From Thalassospira xianhensis MCCC 1A02616 (GTDB taxonomy: Bacteria > Pseudomonadota > Alphaproteobacteria > Rhodospirillales > Thalassospiraceae), in assembly GCF_003326475.1 (NCBI RefSeq), contig NZ_JPWA01000035.1:1-49233 (forward strand): 49,233 bases of DNA, in the 5' to 3' direction. The notes below the pieces were generated by a model that had not been told where the DNA came from, did not search any database, and saw only the letters and a program-made list of their open reading frames with translations. Of the stretch, positions 8,570 through 17,471 are shown in pieces; position 1 is the stretch's first letter, and every line of letters begins with the position of its first letter. The position numbers and the translations under genes are program-made.

Positions 8570-9862
8570 TTATGCAGGAACACGGACACGTTCGATCTGC
8601 GCCCCGCAGGCGCCAAGTTTTTCTTCCAGCCGCTCATAACCGCGGTCCAGATGATAGACACGGTTAATAATCGTCTCGCCCTCGGCTGCCAAGCCTGCAA
8701 GTACCATCGATACCGATGCACGCAGATCGGTCGCCATGACTTCGGCACCCGACAGCTTGGCGCTGCCGCGTACGATGGCGGACCGTCCATGCACGTTGAC
8801 ATCAGCGCCCATGCGGCTCAGCTCCGGGACATGCATGAAACGGTTTTCAAAAATCGTTTCGGTGATCATGGATGCCCCATTGGCCACCGCCATCAGCGCC
8901 ATGAATTGCGCCTGCATATCGGTCGGGAAGCCCGGATAGGGTTCGGTCATGACATCGACCCCCTTAAGGGCGGCGCGATTGCCGCGCACGATCATGCCAT
9001 CCCCGGTTTCCTCGATCTCGACGCCTGCCTTGCGCATGGACACGATCAGGCTTTCGATCAATTCGGCCTTTGTTCCGACCAGCTCGATCTCGCCGCCGGT
9101 GATGGCGGCGGCAATCGCATAGGTCCCGGTTTCGATACGGTCGGGCACCACGGAATATTCCGCGCCATGCAGGCGTGGCTTGCCGGTGACTTTCAATGTG
9201 TCGGTCCCGATACCTTCGATCTCGGCCCCCATCGCGACAAGGCAATGGGCCAGATCGCTGACTTCGGGTTCACGCGCAGCATTGGCGATTGTCACCACAC
9301 CATCGGCAAGGGATGCCGCCATCAGGGCGTTTTCGGTCGCGCCAACGGACACCTGCGGGAACAGGACATGACCGCCCTTGAGCCCCTCTGGCGCGCGGGC
9401 TTCGATATAGCCCTCGGTCAGGTGGATTTCAGCGCCCATGGCTTCAAGCGCCTTCAGATGCAGGTCAACCGGACGGTTACCAATCGCACAGCCACCGGGC
9501 AACGACACACGCGCCACACCGCAACGTGCGACCAGCGGCCCCAGCACCAGAACCGATGCCCGCATTTTGCGGACCAGATCATAAGGTGCGGTTGTCGATG
9601 CGATTTCCTTGGCCGTCATTTCCAGAACGCGACCGGTATGCCCGCCATTGGGCGCATGACCGTTCAGATGCAACGCGACACCATGCTGCGCCAGCAGATT
9701 GGCCATCGATGTGATATCGGCCAGATGCGGCAGGTTCGAAAGGGTCAGCGTTTCATCGGTCAGAAGGGCTGCTGCCATCAACGGAAGGGCCGCGTTCTTG
9801 GCACCGCCAATTGCAATTTTGCCCTGCAACCGGCGGCCGCCGGAAATCTTGATCTTGTCCAT
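8570..9862 (-). CDS. murA: UDP-N-acetylglucosamine 1-carboxyvinyltransferase
   Basis: MurA transfers enolpyruvate from PEP to UDP-GlcNAc, the first committed cytoplasmic step of peptidoglycan synthesis. The 430-residue protein has the KNAALP motif near the N-terminus and the catalytic loop [15 protein letters not shown], with Cys125 in the position attacked by fosfomycin, so sensitivity to that drug at the target level is expected. The C-terminal [13 protein letters not shown] and [13 protein letters not shown] segments complete the inside-out alpha/beta barrel fold. The ATG has GAGGATTGA upstream. It heads the run murA-hisG-hisD-UPF0262-phosphatase. Confidence 0.97.
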   Translation of the reverse strand: MDKIKISGGRRLQGKIAIGGAKNAALPLMAAALLTDETLTLSNLPHLADITSMANLLAQHGVALHLNGHAPNGGHTGRVLEMTAKEIASTTAPYDLVRKMRASVLVLGPLVARCGVARVSLPGGCAIGNRPVDLHLKALEAMGAEIHLTEGYIEARAPEGLKGGHVLFPQVSVGATENALMAASLADGVVTIANAAREPEVSDLAHCLVAMGAEIEGIGTDTLKVTGKPRLHGAEYSVVPDRIETGTYAIAAAITGGEIELVGTKAELIESLIVSMRKAGVEIEETGDGMIVRGNRAALKGVDVMTEPYPGFPTDMQAQFMALMAVANGASMITETIFENRFMHVPELSRMGADVNVHGRSAIVRGSAKLSGAEVMATDLRASVSMVLAGLAAEGETIINRVYHLDRGYERLEEKLGACGAQIERVRVPA

Positions 9863-9944
9863 TCAATCCTCGTATGACCATGCCGGTTGCGGCATGGCGG
9901 TTACTCGTGTCGTTGGCGATGCCACCTTTATGGCATTGCCTTTA

Positions 9945-10499
9945 TCACAGGCGCGGCAGCGTGACACCTTTTTGGCCCATATATTTTCCTGCGCGATCCG
10001 CATAGGAGGTATCGCATTCGCTTTCGGCTTTCAGGAAAATGAACTGGCAGGCCCCTTCATTGGCGTAAATGCGCGCCGGAAGCGGCGTGGTATTGGAAAA
10101 TTCAAGGGTCACGTGCCCTTCCCATTCCGGTTCCAGCGGCGTGACATTGACGATGATGCCGCAGCGGGCATAGGTGGATTTGCCAAGGCAGATCACCAGC
10201 GTGTCGCGCGGAATACGGAAATATTCCACCGTACGCGCCAGCGCGAAACTGTTGGGCGGGATCACGCAGACATCGGTCTGGCGATTGACGAACCCTGCAT
10301 CGGAAAATTCCTTGGGATCGACAATGGCCGAGTCGACATTGGTGAAAATCTTGAATTCGTCGGCAACCCGGGCGTCATAGCCATAGGAACTGACCCCATA
10401 GGAAATGACACCATCGCGTTTGAAACCGTCGACAAACGGTTCGATCATGCCTTTTTCCTGCGCCATCTGGCGTATCCAGTGATCCGGTCTTACCGACAT
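9945..10499 (-). CDS. dcd: dCTP deaminase
   Basis: Dcd deaminates dCTP to dUTP, feeding dTMP synthesis through dUTPase. The 184-residue length and motifs match the proteobacterial enzyme: [16 protein letters not shown], the [11 protein letters not shown] catalytic segment and [21 protein letters not shown], which contains the general-base Glu. The ATG has GGGGTGGCGAT upstream. The 82-base gap to murA leaves co-transcription open. Confidence 0.97.
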   Translation of the reverse strand: MSVRPDHWIRQMAQEKGMIEPFVDGFKRDGVISYGVSSYGYDARVADEFKIFTNVDSAIVDPKEFSDAGFVNRQTDVCVIPPNSFALARTVEYFRIPRDTLVICLGKSTYARCGIIVNVTPLEPEWEGHVTLEFSNTTPLPARIYANEGACQFIFLKAESECDTSYADRAGKYMGQKGVTLPRL

Positions 10500-10641
10500 A
10501 TCGCCACCCCTGTTGTGCTGATTGGCATTGTGCCATTGGTTTTACCCGCGGGGGGCATGCAAGATCAACCGGACGATGCGGGCAACGGGGCCAAATTGGC
10601 ATTTTTCTTGAGATGGGGCTCTGAAACCGGTGGGAAGCGGA

Positions 10642-10815
10642 CTAATCCTTGTCCGAACCGCTGCCCTGATCGTTGGCATCGGCATCCTGTTCCACGGCCT
10701 TGCGCGAACGTTGCTGCTGTTTTCGGCGCGCCAGATTGGCACGCAGGGCCTCGGCCTCGCGCTTTTTGCGCTCTTCATTGGTTGCGGGATATTGTTTGCT
10801 TTGCTGTGCTGTCAT
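10642..10815 (-). CDS. Small charged hypothetical protein, 57 aa
   Basis: From the ATG at 10815 this frame encodes 57 residues that are strongly helical and highly charged, with ATNEERKKREAEALRANLARR in the middle and an acidic tail GSGSDKD. I recognise it as the kind of small conserved Lys/Arg-rich protein seen next to dcd in related bacteria, but its function is unknown; RNA binding is a guess. The in-frame codons before the ATG (reading DLWNQKRIGK after a TAA) look like a plausible continuation, so the annotated start may be too far downstream or the 5' end may be damaged. No strong ribosome binding site is seen. Confidence 0.6.
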   Translation of the reverse strand: MTAQQSKQYPATNEERKKREAEALRANLARRKQQQRSRKAVEQDADANDQGSGSDKD

Positions 10816-10938
10816 CTTGCCAATACGTTTCTGGTTCCAAAGGTCGGGCTTTTATAGAATATTCCGAGGCAGAATGCAGCCTTGACCAACAAAATTGCAC
10901 CATCCGCGCAAGATCAAAAATCTTCGCATAATTCGGGC

Positions 10939-10968
10939 TTGACCAATTACCAGCCAGTGGCCTATAAC
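10939..10968 (+). promoter_or_regulatory. Sigma-70-type promoter for the tRNA-Thr array
   Basis: TTGACC and TATAAC are separated by 18 bases, with the -10 about 25 bases upstream of the first tRNA-Thr gene. It is a near-consensus promoter suited to strong stable-RNA transcription. Confidence 0.65.
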
Positions 10969-10992
10969 CCGCCCGCACCGCAAGGGCTCGAT

Positions 10993-11067
10993 GCTGCTGT
11001 AGCTCAGGGGTAGAGCACTCCCTTGGTAAGGGAGAGGCCGGGAGTTCAAATCTCCCCAGCAGCACCA
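10993..11067 (+). tRNA. tRNA-Thr (GGT), copy 1
   Basis: A 75-nt cloverleaf has acceptor stem GCTGCTG/CAGCAGC, encoded CCA, anticodon stem CTCCC/GGGAG and loop TTGGTAA, giving anticodon GGT for ACC/ACU codons. It is the first of four identical copies and the only one directly preceded by a promoter. Confidence 0.97.
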
Positions 11068-11096
11068 TTGCCCGAACGATCAGCCTTTTTTTAAGG

Positions 11097-11171
11097 GCTG
11101 CTGTAGCTCAGGGGTAGAGCACTCCCTTGGTAAGGGAGAGGCCGGGAGTTCAAATCTCCCCAGCAGCACCA
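11097..11171 (+). tRNA. tRNA-Thr (GGT), copy 2
   Basis: Identical in sequence to copy 1. It is separated from it by a 29-base spacer containing a T7 run. Confidence 0.97.
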
Positions 11172-11200
11172 TTGCCCGAACGATCAGCCTTTTTTTAAGG

Positions 11201-11275
11201 GCTGCTGTAGCTCAGGGGTAGAGCACTCCCTTGGTAAGGGAGAGGCCGGGAGTTCAAATCTCCCCAGCAGCACCA
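11201..11275 (+). tRNA. tRNA-Thr (GGT), copy 3
   Basis: Identical to copies 1 and 2, with the same 29-base spacer upstream. Confidence 0.97.
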
Positions 11276-11304
11276 TTGCCCGAACGATCAGCCTTTTTTT
11301 AAGG

Positions 11305-11379
11305 GCTGCTGTAGCTCAGGGGTAGAGCACTCCCTTGGTAAGGGAGAGGCCGGGAGTTCAAATCTCCCCAGCAGCACCA
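11305..11379 (+). tRNA. tRNA-Thr (GGT), copy 4
   Basis: Identical to the other three. Its 3' flank differs (TTCTCAGCC follows the CCA), so this copy marks the end of the repeat array. Confidence 0.97.
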
Positions 11380-11603
11380 TTCTCAGCCAAACATTCCTGC
11401 CGGGTTCGAGCGACGCGCACATTGACTGCGCGAGGGCGCCTTTTGCCGTCCAAGATGCAATTTCTGCCTATTCCTTTGATGCGGAAGGCTATCTTTTGCA
11501 TAGCAATTGATCCGATCCCCCTCTTCGAATGGCAACTTTTGCGTGTAAATCCCGGCATATTAATTGCTTGGATTGTTTCCTCAATTGCCATGGGGAATGC
11601 ATC

Positions 11604-12422
11604 ATGACCATCCTGACAAACACATATAGCGCCAGCTCGGCAAACGCGGCCTATGCGTCTTCGACGCAATCTTCAAACGGGTCACATCCGACCTTTAGCG
11701 AGGAAATGTATTCCGATCCGGAAATGCGCCCTTATCTCGAACAATATTACGAGAAAGCCTATGCCCCGATGCGCGAACGCATCGCGGCGATGCGCGAGGA
11801 TGGATATACGCCCAAAACCATCCAGACCGAAGACGGTGGTGTCGCACAGGAAATTTCGGCGGATCAATATGAAGCCATGATACCGGATTTCGACAAATGG
11901 CTTGAAGGTCAGAAAACCATCATTCCGGGGCTTCATGACTCTGTCGACATATTCCGCGAAGGTGCGCAAAGGCATGTTGATTATCTGGAAAAACATCATC
12001 CGGACAGTCAATCGGACGTGCGGGCCGTATTTTCCAACGGTGATCAGATTCTGGGATATCTGTATGAAAACGGGGGAATGGTGACGCATGATAGAGGCAG
12101 CCATCTGCGGACATATAGCGATCAGGCAGACAAGCTGGGTTTGAGAGGCCAGGCGCGTGTTGATTACATCGCCGATGCCGTATCGCGCGATTATTCCAGT
12201 ATCGATGTTTCGCGCTATGACGACCAGAATGCGCCGACACGGCGTGAATTTTCAGAACGCTGGTATCCTGATCACGATGTAGACCAGGGATACCAAGCCA
12301 ACCTGCAAGAGGCACGATCACAGCTTGCAGCGGCGGAAGAACGCTATCGCCAGCAGCAAAGCAACATCACCGAGATGCATGGCTATCTTCTTGGCCTGAT
12401 GGAACAGGAACAGCAGGCCTGA
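11604..12422 (+). CDS. Hypothetical protein, 272 aa
   Basis: I do not recognise a family. The N-terminus (residues 1-30) is rich in Ser, Ala, Asn and Thr without a classical signal peptide, a composition seen in some flagellar-type or type I secreted proteins. The middle is mixed and acidic. The C-terminus (about 225-272) is rich in Gln, Glu, Ala and Arg and should form a coiled coil. The ATG at 11604 has GGGGA upstream; the frame is open back to 11529 but that part is Cys-rich and unlikely to be translated. It starts about 225 bases after the tRNA-Thr array and ends 14 bases from the converging epimerase gene. Confidence 0.7.
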   Translation: MTILTNTYSASSANAAYASSTQSSNGSHPTFSEEMYSDPEMRPYLEQYYEKAYAPMRERIAAMREDGYTPKTIQTEDGGVAQEISADQYEAMIPDFDKWLEGQKTIIPGLHDSVDIFREGAQRHVDYLEKHHPDSQSDVRAVFSNGDQILGYLYENGGMVTHDRGSHLRTYSDQADKLGLRGQARVDYIADAVSRDYSSIDVSRYDDQNAPTRREFSERWYPDHDVDQGYQANLQEARSQLAAAEERYRQQQSNITEMHGYLLGLMEQEQQA

Positions 12423-12436
12423 GCGGACCGAGTGCG

Positions 12437-13468
12437 TTATCCGTAAAAGGACCTGTACCATTCGACGAAACGACCGATGCCGGTTTCAATCGAGGTTTCC
12501 GGCTTGAAACCGACGGCATCGGTCAGGGCGTCAACATCGGCATAGGTCGCCGGAACATCGCCCGCCTGCATCGGCAGCATGTTTTTCTCGGCGGTCTTGC
12601 CAAGTGCCTTTTCGAGCGTTCCGATCATATGCATCAGCTCGACCGGGCTGTTGTTGCCAATATTGAACACCCGATACGGGGCAGAACTGGTTGCCGGATC
12701 CGGCTTGGCCGGGTTCCAGTCGGGATTTGGCGACGCGATGGTTGAAATGCAGCGATAAACACCTTCGACGATATCATCGATATAGGTAAAATCGCGGCGC
12801 ATTTTACCTTCGTTGAAGACGTCAATCGGGCGGCCTTCCAGAATGGCTTTGGTAAACAGGAACAGCGCCATATCCGGACGCCCCCAAGGACCATAAACCG
12901 TAAAGAAACGCAGGCCCGTGGTCGGCAAGCGATACAGATGGCTATAGGTATGCGCCATCAGTTCATTGGCTTTTTTGGATGCGGCATACAGGCTGATCGG
13001 GTGATCGACATTGTGATGCACCGAAAACGGCATTTCGGTATTCATGCCGTAAACCGAACTGCTTGACGCATAGACAAGATGCTTCACGCCGTTATGACGG
13101 CAGCCTTCAAGGATATTGGTAAATCCAACGAGGTTGGCATCAATATAGGCATGCGGATTTTCAAGCGAGTAACGCACACCGGCCTGGGCCGCGAGGTTAA
13201 CGACATAGGTCGGCTTTTCCGTCGCGAACAGATCAGCAATACCATCGCGATCTTCAAGGTTCATGCGGACAAACCTGAAGCCGTTGCGCCCTTCAAGCCG
13301 TCCAAGGCGGGCTTCTTTAAGCGACACGTCATAGTAATCGTTGACGTTATCCAGACCGACCACCGTACTGCCCTGATCCAGCAGTTTCTGGCAAAGGTGC
13401 GATCCGATAAAACCGGCAGCCCCGGTTACCAGAACCTTTTCATTCGCGGGAATGACAAAGTCGGACAT
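12437..13468 (-). CDS. NAD-dependent sugar epimerase, UDP-glucuronate 4-epimerase-like
   Basis: This extended short-chain dehydrogenase/reductase has a Rossmann NAD site at [10 protein letters not shown], the diagnostic [16 protein letters not shown] segment ([14 protein letters not shown]) of UDP-glucuronate 4-epimerases, and an SSSSVYG...YAASK active site (Ser, Tyr, Lys). The [11 protein letters not shown] motif also fits that subfamily. The likely product is UDP-galacturonate for lipopolysaccharide or capsule. At 343 residues it is full length. The ATG at 13468 is preceded by an in-frame GTG that could also start. The glycosyltransferases at 19404-22352 could be in the same surface-polysaccharide pathway, but they lie 6 kb away. 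Confidence 0.88.
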   Translation of the reverse strand: MSDFVIPANEKVLVTGAAGFIGSHLCQKLLDQGSTVVGLDNVNDYYDVSLKEARLGRLEGRNGFRFVRMNLEDRDGIADLFATEKPTYVVNLAAQAGVRYSLENPHAYIDANLVGFTNILEGCRHNGVKHLVYASSSSVYGMNTEMPFSVHHNVDHPISLYAASKKANELMAHTYSHLYRLPTTGLRFFTVYGPWGRPDMALFLFTKAILEGRPIDVFNEGKMRRDFTYIDDIVEGVYRCISTIASPNPDWNPAKPDPATSSAPYRVFNIGNNSPVELMHMIGTLEKALGKTAEKNMLPMQAGDVPATYADVDALTDAVGFKPETSIETGIGRFVEWYRSFYG

Positions 13469-13666
13469 CACGATCAGTTTTCCTGTCTTGGAAGGTTGCT
13501 GCCATAGAATATCGGCGCACTAAAAGCACAGGCATTCCTGTAACAGGACAGGCTTTGCCGTGCAAGACAGCATGCTTCGGCTCAGACATCACAGGCGACC
13601 TCAGAGACACCGGACGAGACTCCCGGTAATTTTCCTGCTATCCTTAAGTATCGAGTTCGCATCACC

Positions 13667-14422
13667 ATGGAAAACCGTTTCGATCCGATGATTACGACCG
13701 GTCAAGCCATAACCAACCCGGCCAGCGGCGGATTGGGCATCGTCCTGAATGTCAGGGAGATTGCACAAACCGCTGATGGCAGCGTTTTGGCCGAATATGA
13801 CGCGATCGAAGTCAGACGGGGTCAGGAAGCCGGCCTGTCGAATGGACCTTATGGCATTGGTGGCGAAGCGGCGGGTAGCGGGCTTCGCACACGCATCGTT
13901 GATCCCAGAACCCTGACCGAAGCGCAGGCCGTTGCCAATGGTGTGAGCCGAAGTGAATATCGCGAGGCCCTTGAGGCAAGTGATCAGCAGGCCGAAAGCA
14001 GCAATGCGGGATCAAAAAACCCTGCTGATCTGAATGCGGCCGAAAAAGCCGATATTGCGCGATTGCAGGCGCGTGATTCTGCCGTGAAGCAGGAAGAGAA
14101 AGCGCATGCCGCAGCGGCAGGTCAATATGGCTCTGCCCCGCAATATGAATATCAGATCGGGCCGGACGGGAAGGCATACGCCATTGGCGGGCACGTTGAT
14201 GTCTCGGTAAATATTTCGGGTAGCGCAGAAGACAAGGAACGCGCCTTGGCAACGCTTCAGAATGCAGCCCTTGCCCCGAATGCTCCATCAGGGGCTGACA
14301 TGGCCGCCTTCCGGCAGGCAAGCCTGCATCGTGCAACAACCACTAGCGATGAACAAAATCCGATCCCCGGCTATGGACAACCAAAAAACGACGCGAACGA
14401 CATTTTTTCGATTTATGCCTGA
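13667..14422 (+). CDS. SprA-family putative metalloprotease homologue with altered HExxH motif
   Basis: The 251-residue protein resembles the SprA-related putative metalloprotease family (CJM1_0395-like). The conserved core is at about residues 137-215: RDSAVKQEEKAH, AAAAGQYG, YEYQIGPDGKAYAIGGHVDV and ALAPNAPSGAD. In the family the first segment normally carries HExxH; here it reads EEKAH (residues 143-147), so the first zinc-binding His is Glu. The second His (147) and the Glu remain. It is therefore probably a non-catalytic homologue, or binds metal in another way. There is no signal peptide. The N-terminal 120 residues are low-complexity and rich in Ala, Gly, Asn and Gln. Its role is unknown. 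Confidence 0.75.
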   Translation: MENRFDPMITTGQAITNPASGGLGIVLNVREIAQTADGSVLAEYDAIEVRRGQEAGLSNGPYGIGGEAAGSGLRTRIVDPRTLTEAQAVANGVSRSEYREALEASDQQAESSNAGSKNPADLNAAEKADIARLQARDSAVKQEEKAHAAAAGQYGSAPQYEYQIGPDGKAYAIGGHVDVSVNISGSAEDKERALATLQNAALAPNAPSGADMAAFRQASLHRATTTSDEQNPIPGYGQPKNDANDIFSIYA

Positions 14423-14503
14423 TCTCTAAAGCAAGAGACTTCAAAATTCAGCCGGTTTCACTATGCAACACGCGATAAACATTTTATCATTTCCTGACAA
14501 ATA

Positions 14504-14600
14504 CTATCCTCACGGATAGCATCACCCCCTGAAATCCATCCTGCAGTTTGACAGGACATCAGAATTATTTAATGCTGCGCTCGCGTCCGGGGGGACGCGA
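14504..14600 (+). promoter_or_regulatory. Leader of the NarL-type regulator: candidate promoter and two hairpins
   Basis: The 286-base gap before the regulator gene contains CTATCC/GGATAG (14504-14519), a TTGACA at 14548-14553 followed after 16 bases by TAATGC (a weak -10), and a perfect stem TCGCGTCC/GGACGCGA with a GGGG loop (14581-14600). If the promoter is right, the second hairpin lies at the start of a leader of about 125 bases. No known riboswitch fold is recognised. Confidence 0.35.
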
Positions 14601-14708
14601 AATTTGGAAGATGACAACTTTGCGCGATTCCGTATCACTTGGGTTCGGAGCGCGATACCGGTACCGCCTTTTGCGGGAGACGGCTAAAAACGGGTACGGC
14701 ACAATAAC

Positions 14709-15362
14709 ATGAACATCCTGCTAGCGGACGACCACGACCTCGTCAGAGACGGGATCACATCCTTTCTGAAAACGGCAGCCCCGGAAGTCGAAATTGCCCA
14801 GGCAAAGGATTTTGCCGAGGCACTTTCCATCGTTGATGGCGACACGCCGGTCGAACTGACGATCCTTGATCTCAACATGCCGGGCATGAACGGCCTTTCC
14901 GGGTTAACCGTAATGCGCCAGAAGCATCCGGAAATTCCGGTTGTCATCCTGTCGGGCTCGGTCAAACGCAGTGATGTGCTCAATGCACTTGAACATGGCG
15001 CGTCGGGTTATCTGCCCAAAACGCTGTCTGGCAAATCGCTGATCAATGCGCTTCGCCTGATCCTGTCGGGCGAGAAATACATTCCGTCAGCATTGCTCGA
15101 AGATGATGGCAGCAATAGCCGCCCGGGTGAGATTGATCTGGATGGTCTGGCACCGGACAACCCCCTGCGTCAGCTTACCAACCGTGAACGCGAAGTCCTG
15201 GCGCTGCTGACCAAAGGTCTGTCGAACAAGGAAATCGCCAAGCAGCTTACGGTACGCGAAATCACGGTTAAGGTTCACCTGACCGGTATTTTCAAAAAGC
15301 TCGGTGCCGCCAACCGCACGCAGGCAGTGAAAATTGCCATGCAGCTTGGCTGGGAAGCTTGA
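14709..15362 (+). CDS. NarL/FixJ-type response regulator
   Basis: This 217-residue DNA-binding response regulator has a receiver domain at about residues 1-118, with the acidic pair ADD near the start, phosphoacceptor Asp54 in LTILDLNMPG and Lys104 in YLPKTLSG. A LuxR-type helix-turn-helix lies at about 153-212 (LTNREREVLALLTKGLSNKEI ...). Its partner could be the hybrid kinase encoded convergently 54 bases downstream; that is suggested by position only, because the genes are not co-transcribed. No target genes are evident. Confidence 0.92.
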   Translation: MNILLADDHDLVRDGITSFLKTAAPEVEIAQAKDFAEALSIVDGDTPVELTILDLNMPGMNGLSGLTVMRQKHPEIPVVILSGSVKRSDVLNALEHGASGYLPKTLSGKSLINALRLILSGEKYIPSALLEDDGSNSRPGEIDLDGLAPDNPLRQLTNREREVLALLTKGLSNKEIAKQLTVREITVKVHLTGIFKKLGAANRTQAVKIAMQLGWEA

Positions 15363-15390
15363 TCTTCCAACATATCCTGAAGCTTCCAGA

Positions 15391-15416
15391 ACCCGGCCAG
15401 TGGCCGGGTTTTGTTT
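15391..15416 (+). terminator. Rho-independent terminator of the NarL-type regulator
   Basis: ACCCGGCC and GGCCGGGT form an 8-bp stem with a 3-base loop, followed by TTTGTTTT. No T-run follows on the other strand, so it serves the plus-strand gene. Confidence 0.85.
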
Positions 15417-17392
15417 TAACCGGCCACGACTTCGGAAATTTCGTCAAGCGTGGCCAGAAGCTCTTTCAGATCAAGCGGCTTTGACATTACCATCACCGGT
15501 GCGTCGTCCCCGTCCTCGACCGGGCGATCGGCGTCTCCGGGATGGCCGGTCATAACGATGACCGGCAAGGCAGGATTGCGTTCCCGAAGGGCGCGAACCA
15601 GACTGTTTCCATCCATCTGGGGCATCCGGATATCGGTAATGAGAATATCGGGCTGGACCACACCGGCCATTGCCAGGGCATCCTCGCCATCACTTGCCGC
15701 GGAAACGGAAAATCCCTGTGCTTCCAGATAGGCCGCGATAATTTCCATCGCGTCAATTTCGTCATCGACAACCATGATGCGCAAATTTCGGGATCGGGTT
15801 TCAGGAAGCCTTTCCTGCTGCGGCAGCAACGGCACATCATCAGGATCGTCAACGTCGTTGCCGGCATTTTCACCGATATGAACTGCCGGCAATACGATTT
15901 CGAAACAGGCACCATCACCTTCGTTGCGAACATCAATATGTCCGCCCATACCCTCGACAATGCCATAGCTGACCGAAAGCCCAAGCCCGGTTCCCTTGCC
16001 AACATCCTTGGTTGTGAAAAACGGGTGGAAAATAAGACCGATGGCGTCTTCCGGGACCCCGCCGCCATTATCATTTATCGCAATCCGCAACACTTCCTGA
16101 TCCGCATCCAGCATCGCGGTCAAACGAATCAATCCACCAATACCACCGGCATCATCGCCATTTTCCGTGATCGCATCGCGGGCATTGGTCAGCATATTGA
16201 CCAGAACCTGTTCCAGTTGCACCTGACGGCCAAGGACCTGACAGTTTTCCGCAGCAGGAACAACATCGACGACAATCCCCGCCAGACGGCAATCATGTTC
16301 CACCATGTCAACAGCACGGGTAACCGCGCGCATGGGATCGAAAAGCTCGAAATCATCTTCGTCCGGGCGACTGTAAATCTGCAAATGCCTAATAATTTCG
16401 GCCATGCGCCGGGTCTGACCGCTGATCAGGGACAATCGCTCTCGCTGGAACGAGGGTTGAACCTTTTCAAGTTCATATTGCAGCGCGCAGGTATCGGCCG
16501 CCATCCGGATAACGTTAAGCGGCTGGTTCATTTCATGCGCCACGGATGCGGCCATTTCACCAAGTGTCGCAAGCTTCGATGTCTGAACCAGCTGCCTTTC
16601 GATCTTGCGCTTTTCCGTCACATCCTCGGCAAGCATCAGCATCGCCGGAGCCCCTTCATGGGTGAAGGCAATGGCAGAAACCTCAAGCTCCACATTCTCC
16701 CCGTCGCCCCGACGGCACATGATAACGAAATCAGCCCGCCCGGTATAACCACCGGCATAGCGCGCAATATATTCGCCCATGATTTCGCGGCTATCGGGAT
16801 GGACCATTTCCATAAAGCTGCGTCCAACCAGTTCCGAACTGTCGCTGCCGTGCAGAATGGAAACACCCTGCTGATTGATATAGGCGATTTCTTCTCCGCT
16901 CAGCACGGAAATCAGTTCGGGCGCAAGCTCCACCAGCTTGCGATACCGTTCCTCGCTTTCCTTTAGCGCCTGTTCGGCCCGCGAACGTTCAATCGCATAA
17001 CGGATTGACCGCCGAATGGTTCGGCCGTCGGGGAATTCCTTGGTCAGATAATCTTCTGCGCCGTGCTGAAGGGCTTCAAACGCCAGTTCCTCATCCTTAT
17101 GCCCGGTCAGAACAACGACCGGGGCACTGTTGGCACAACTTCGAATGCGGCGAATGGTTTCGACCCCCGATGAATCCGGCAGGGTCAGGTCGAGCAGAAC
17201 AACATCAAACGCCCCGTCCGGCGACACATCATTCAGCAACGCCATGGCCGAGGCGAGGTCGGATCGGTGTTCGATTTCGAACCGTTCACCGGTTTCCTCC
17301 AGCAATGTCTTTACAAGAAAGGCATCGCCGGGATTATCTTCGACCAGAAGGATACGAAACCGGTTTTCGGTCATAAGGCGCGGCCCATTCAT
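15416..17392 (-). CDS. Hybrid sensor histidine kinase, REC-PAS-HisKA-HATPase-REC
   Basis: The 658-residue protein has no membrane segments and so is a cytosolic sensor. An N-terminal receiver (about 13-130) has phosphoacceptor Asp68 in [14 protein letters not shown] domain spans about 147-262. The dimerisation domain carries the phosphorylated His286 in [13 protein letters not shown], and the ATPase domain spans about 390-505 with N-box [10 protein letters not shown] and G-boxes DNGGG and [11 protein letters not shown]-terminal receiver (538-650) has Asp587 in LITDIRMPQ. The two flanking receivers suggest input from another kinase and internal output or relay. An ATG six codons in (17374) is an alternative start. 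Confidence 0.93.
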   Translation of the reverse strand: MNGPRLMTENRFRILLVEDNPGDAFLVKTLLEETGERFEIEHRSDLASAMALLNDVSPDGAFDVVLLDLTLPDSSGVETIRRIRSCANSAPVVVLTGHKDEELAFEALQHGAEDYLTKEFPDGRTIRRSIRYAIERSRAEQALKESEERYRKLVELAPELISVLSGEEIAYINQQGVSILHGSDSSELVGRSFMEMVHPDSREIMGEYIARYAGGYTGRADFVIMCRRGDGENVELEVSAIAFTHEGAPAMLMLAEDVTEKRKIERQLVQTSKLATLGEMAASVAHEMNQPLNVIRMAADTCALQYELEKVQPSFQRERLSLISGQTRRMAEIIRHLQIYSRPDEDDFELFDPMRAVTRAVDMVEHDCRLAGIVVDVVPAAENCQVLGRQVQLEQVLVNMLTNARDAITENGDDAGGIGGLIRLTAMLDADQEVLRIAINDNGGGVPEDAIGLIFHPFFTTKDVGKGTGLGLSVSYGIVEGMGGHIDVRNEGDGACFEIVLPAVHIGENAGNDVDDPDDVPLLPQQERLPETRSRNLRIMVVDDEIDAMEIIAAYLEAQGFSVSAASDGEDALAMAGVVQPDILITDIRMPQMDGNSLVRALRERNPALPVIVMTGHPGDADRPVEDGDDAPVMVMSKPLDLKELLATLDEISEVVAG

Positions 17393-17471
17393 TTCAGTAC
17401 TTTGACAAGCACCGCCAACACATCATCGTCAACGGCCGGGTTCAGTCGGATTCTGCATTTATTTGCGCCGA

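Larger units (their letters stand above)
10993..11379. repeat. Perfect 104-bp tandem repeat carrying four tRNA-Thr genes
   Basis: The period is exactly 104 bases (tRNA starts at 10993, 11097, 11201, 11305). Each unit is a 75-base tRNA plus a 29-base spacer, and the spacers are identical. The spacer includes CAGCC, a T7 run and GGGCTG, where the last bases belong to the next tRNA. Complete identity including the spacers points to recent unequal crossing-over or continuing gene conversion. Confidence 0.97.

Noticed and set aside
10993..11379. CRISPR-like regular repeat
   Set aside because: The repeated unit is a tRNA-Thr gene and the spacers are identical, so it is a tRNA array.
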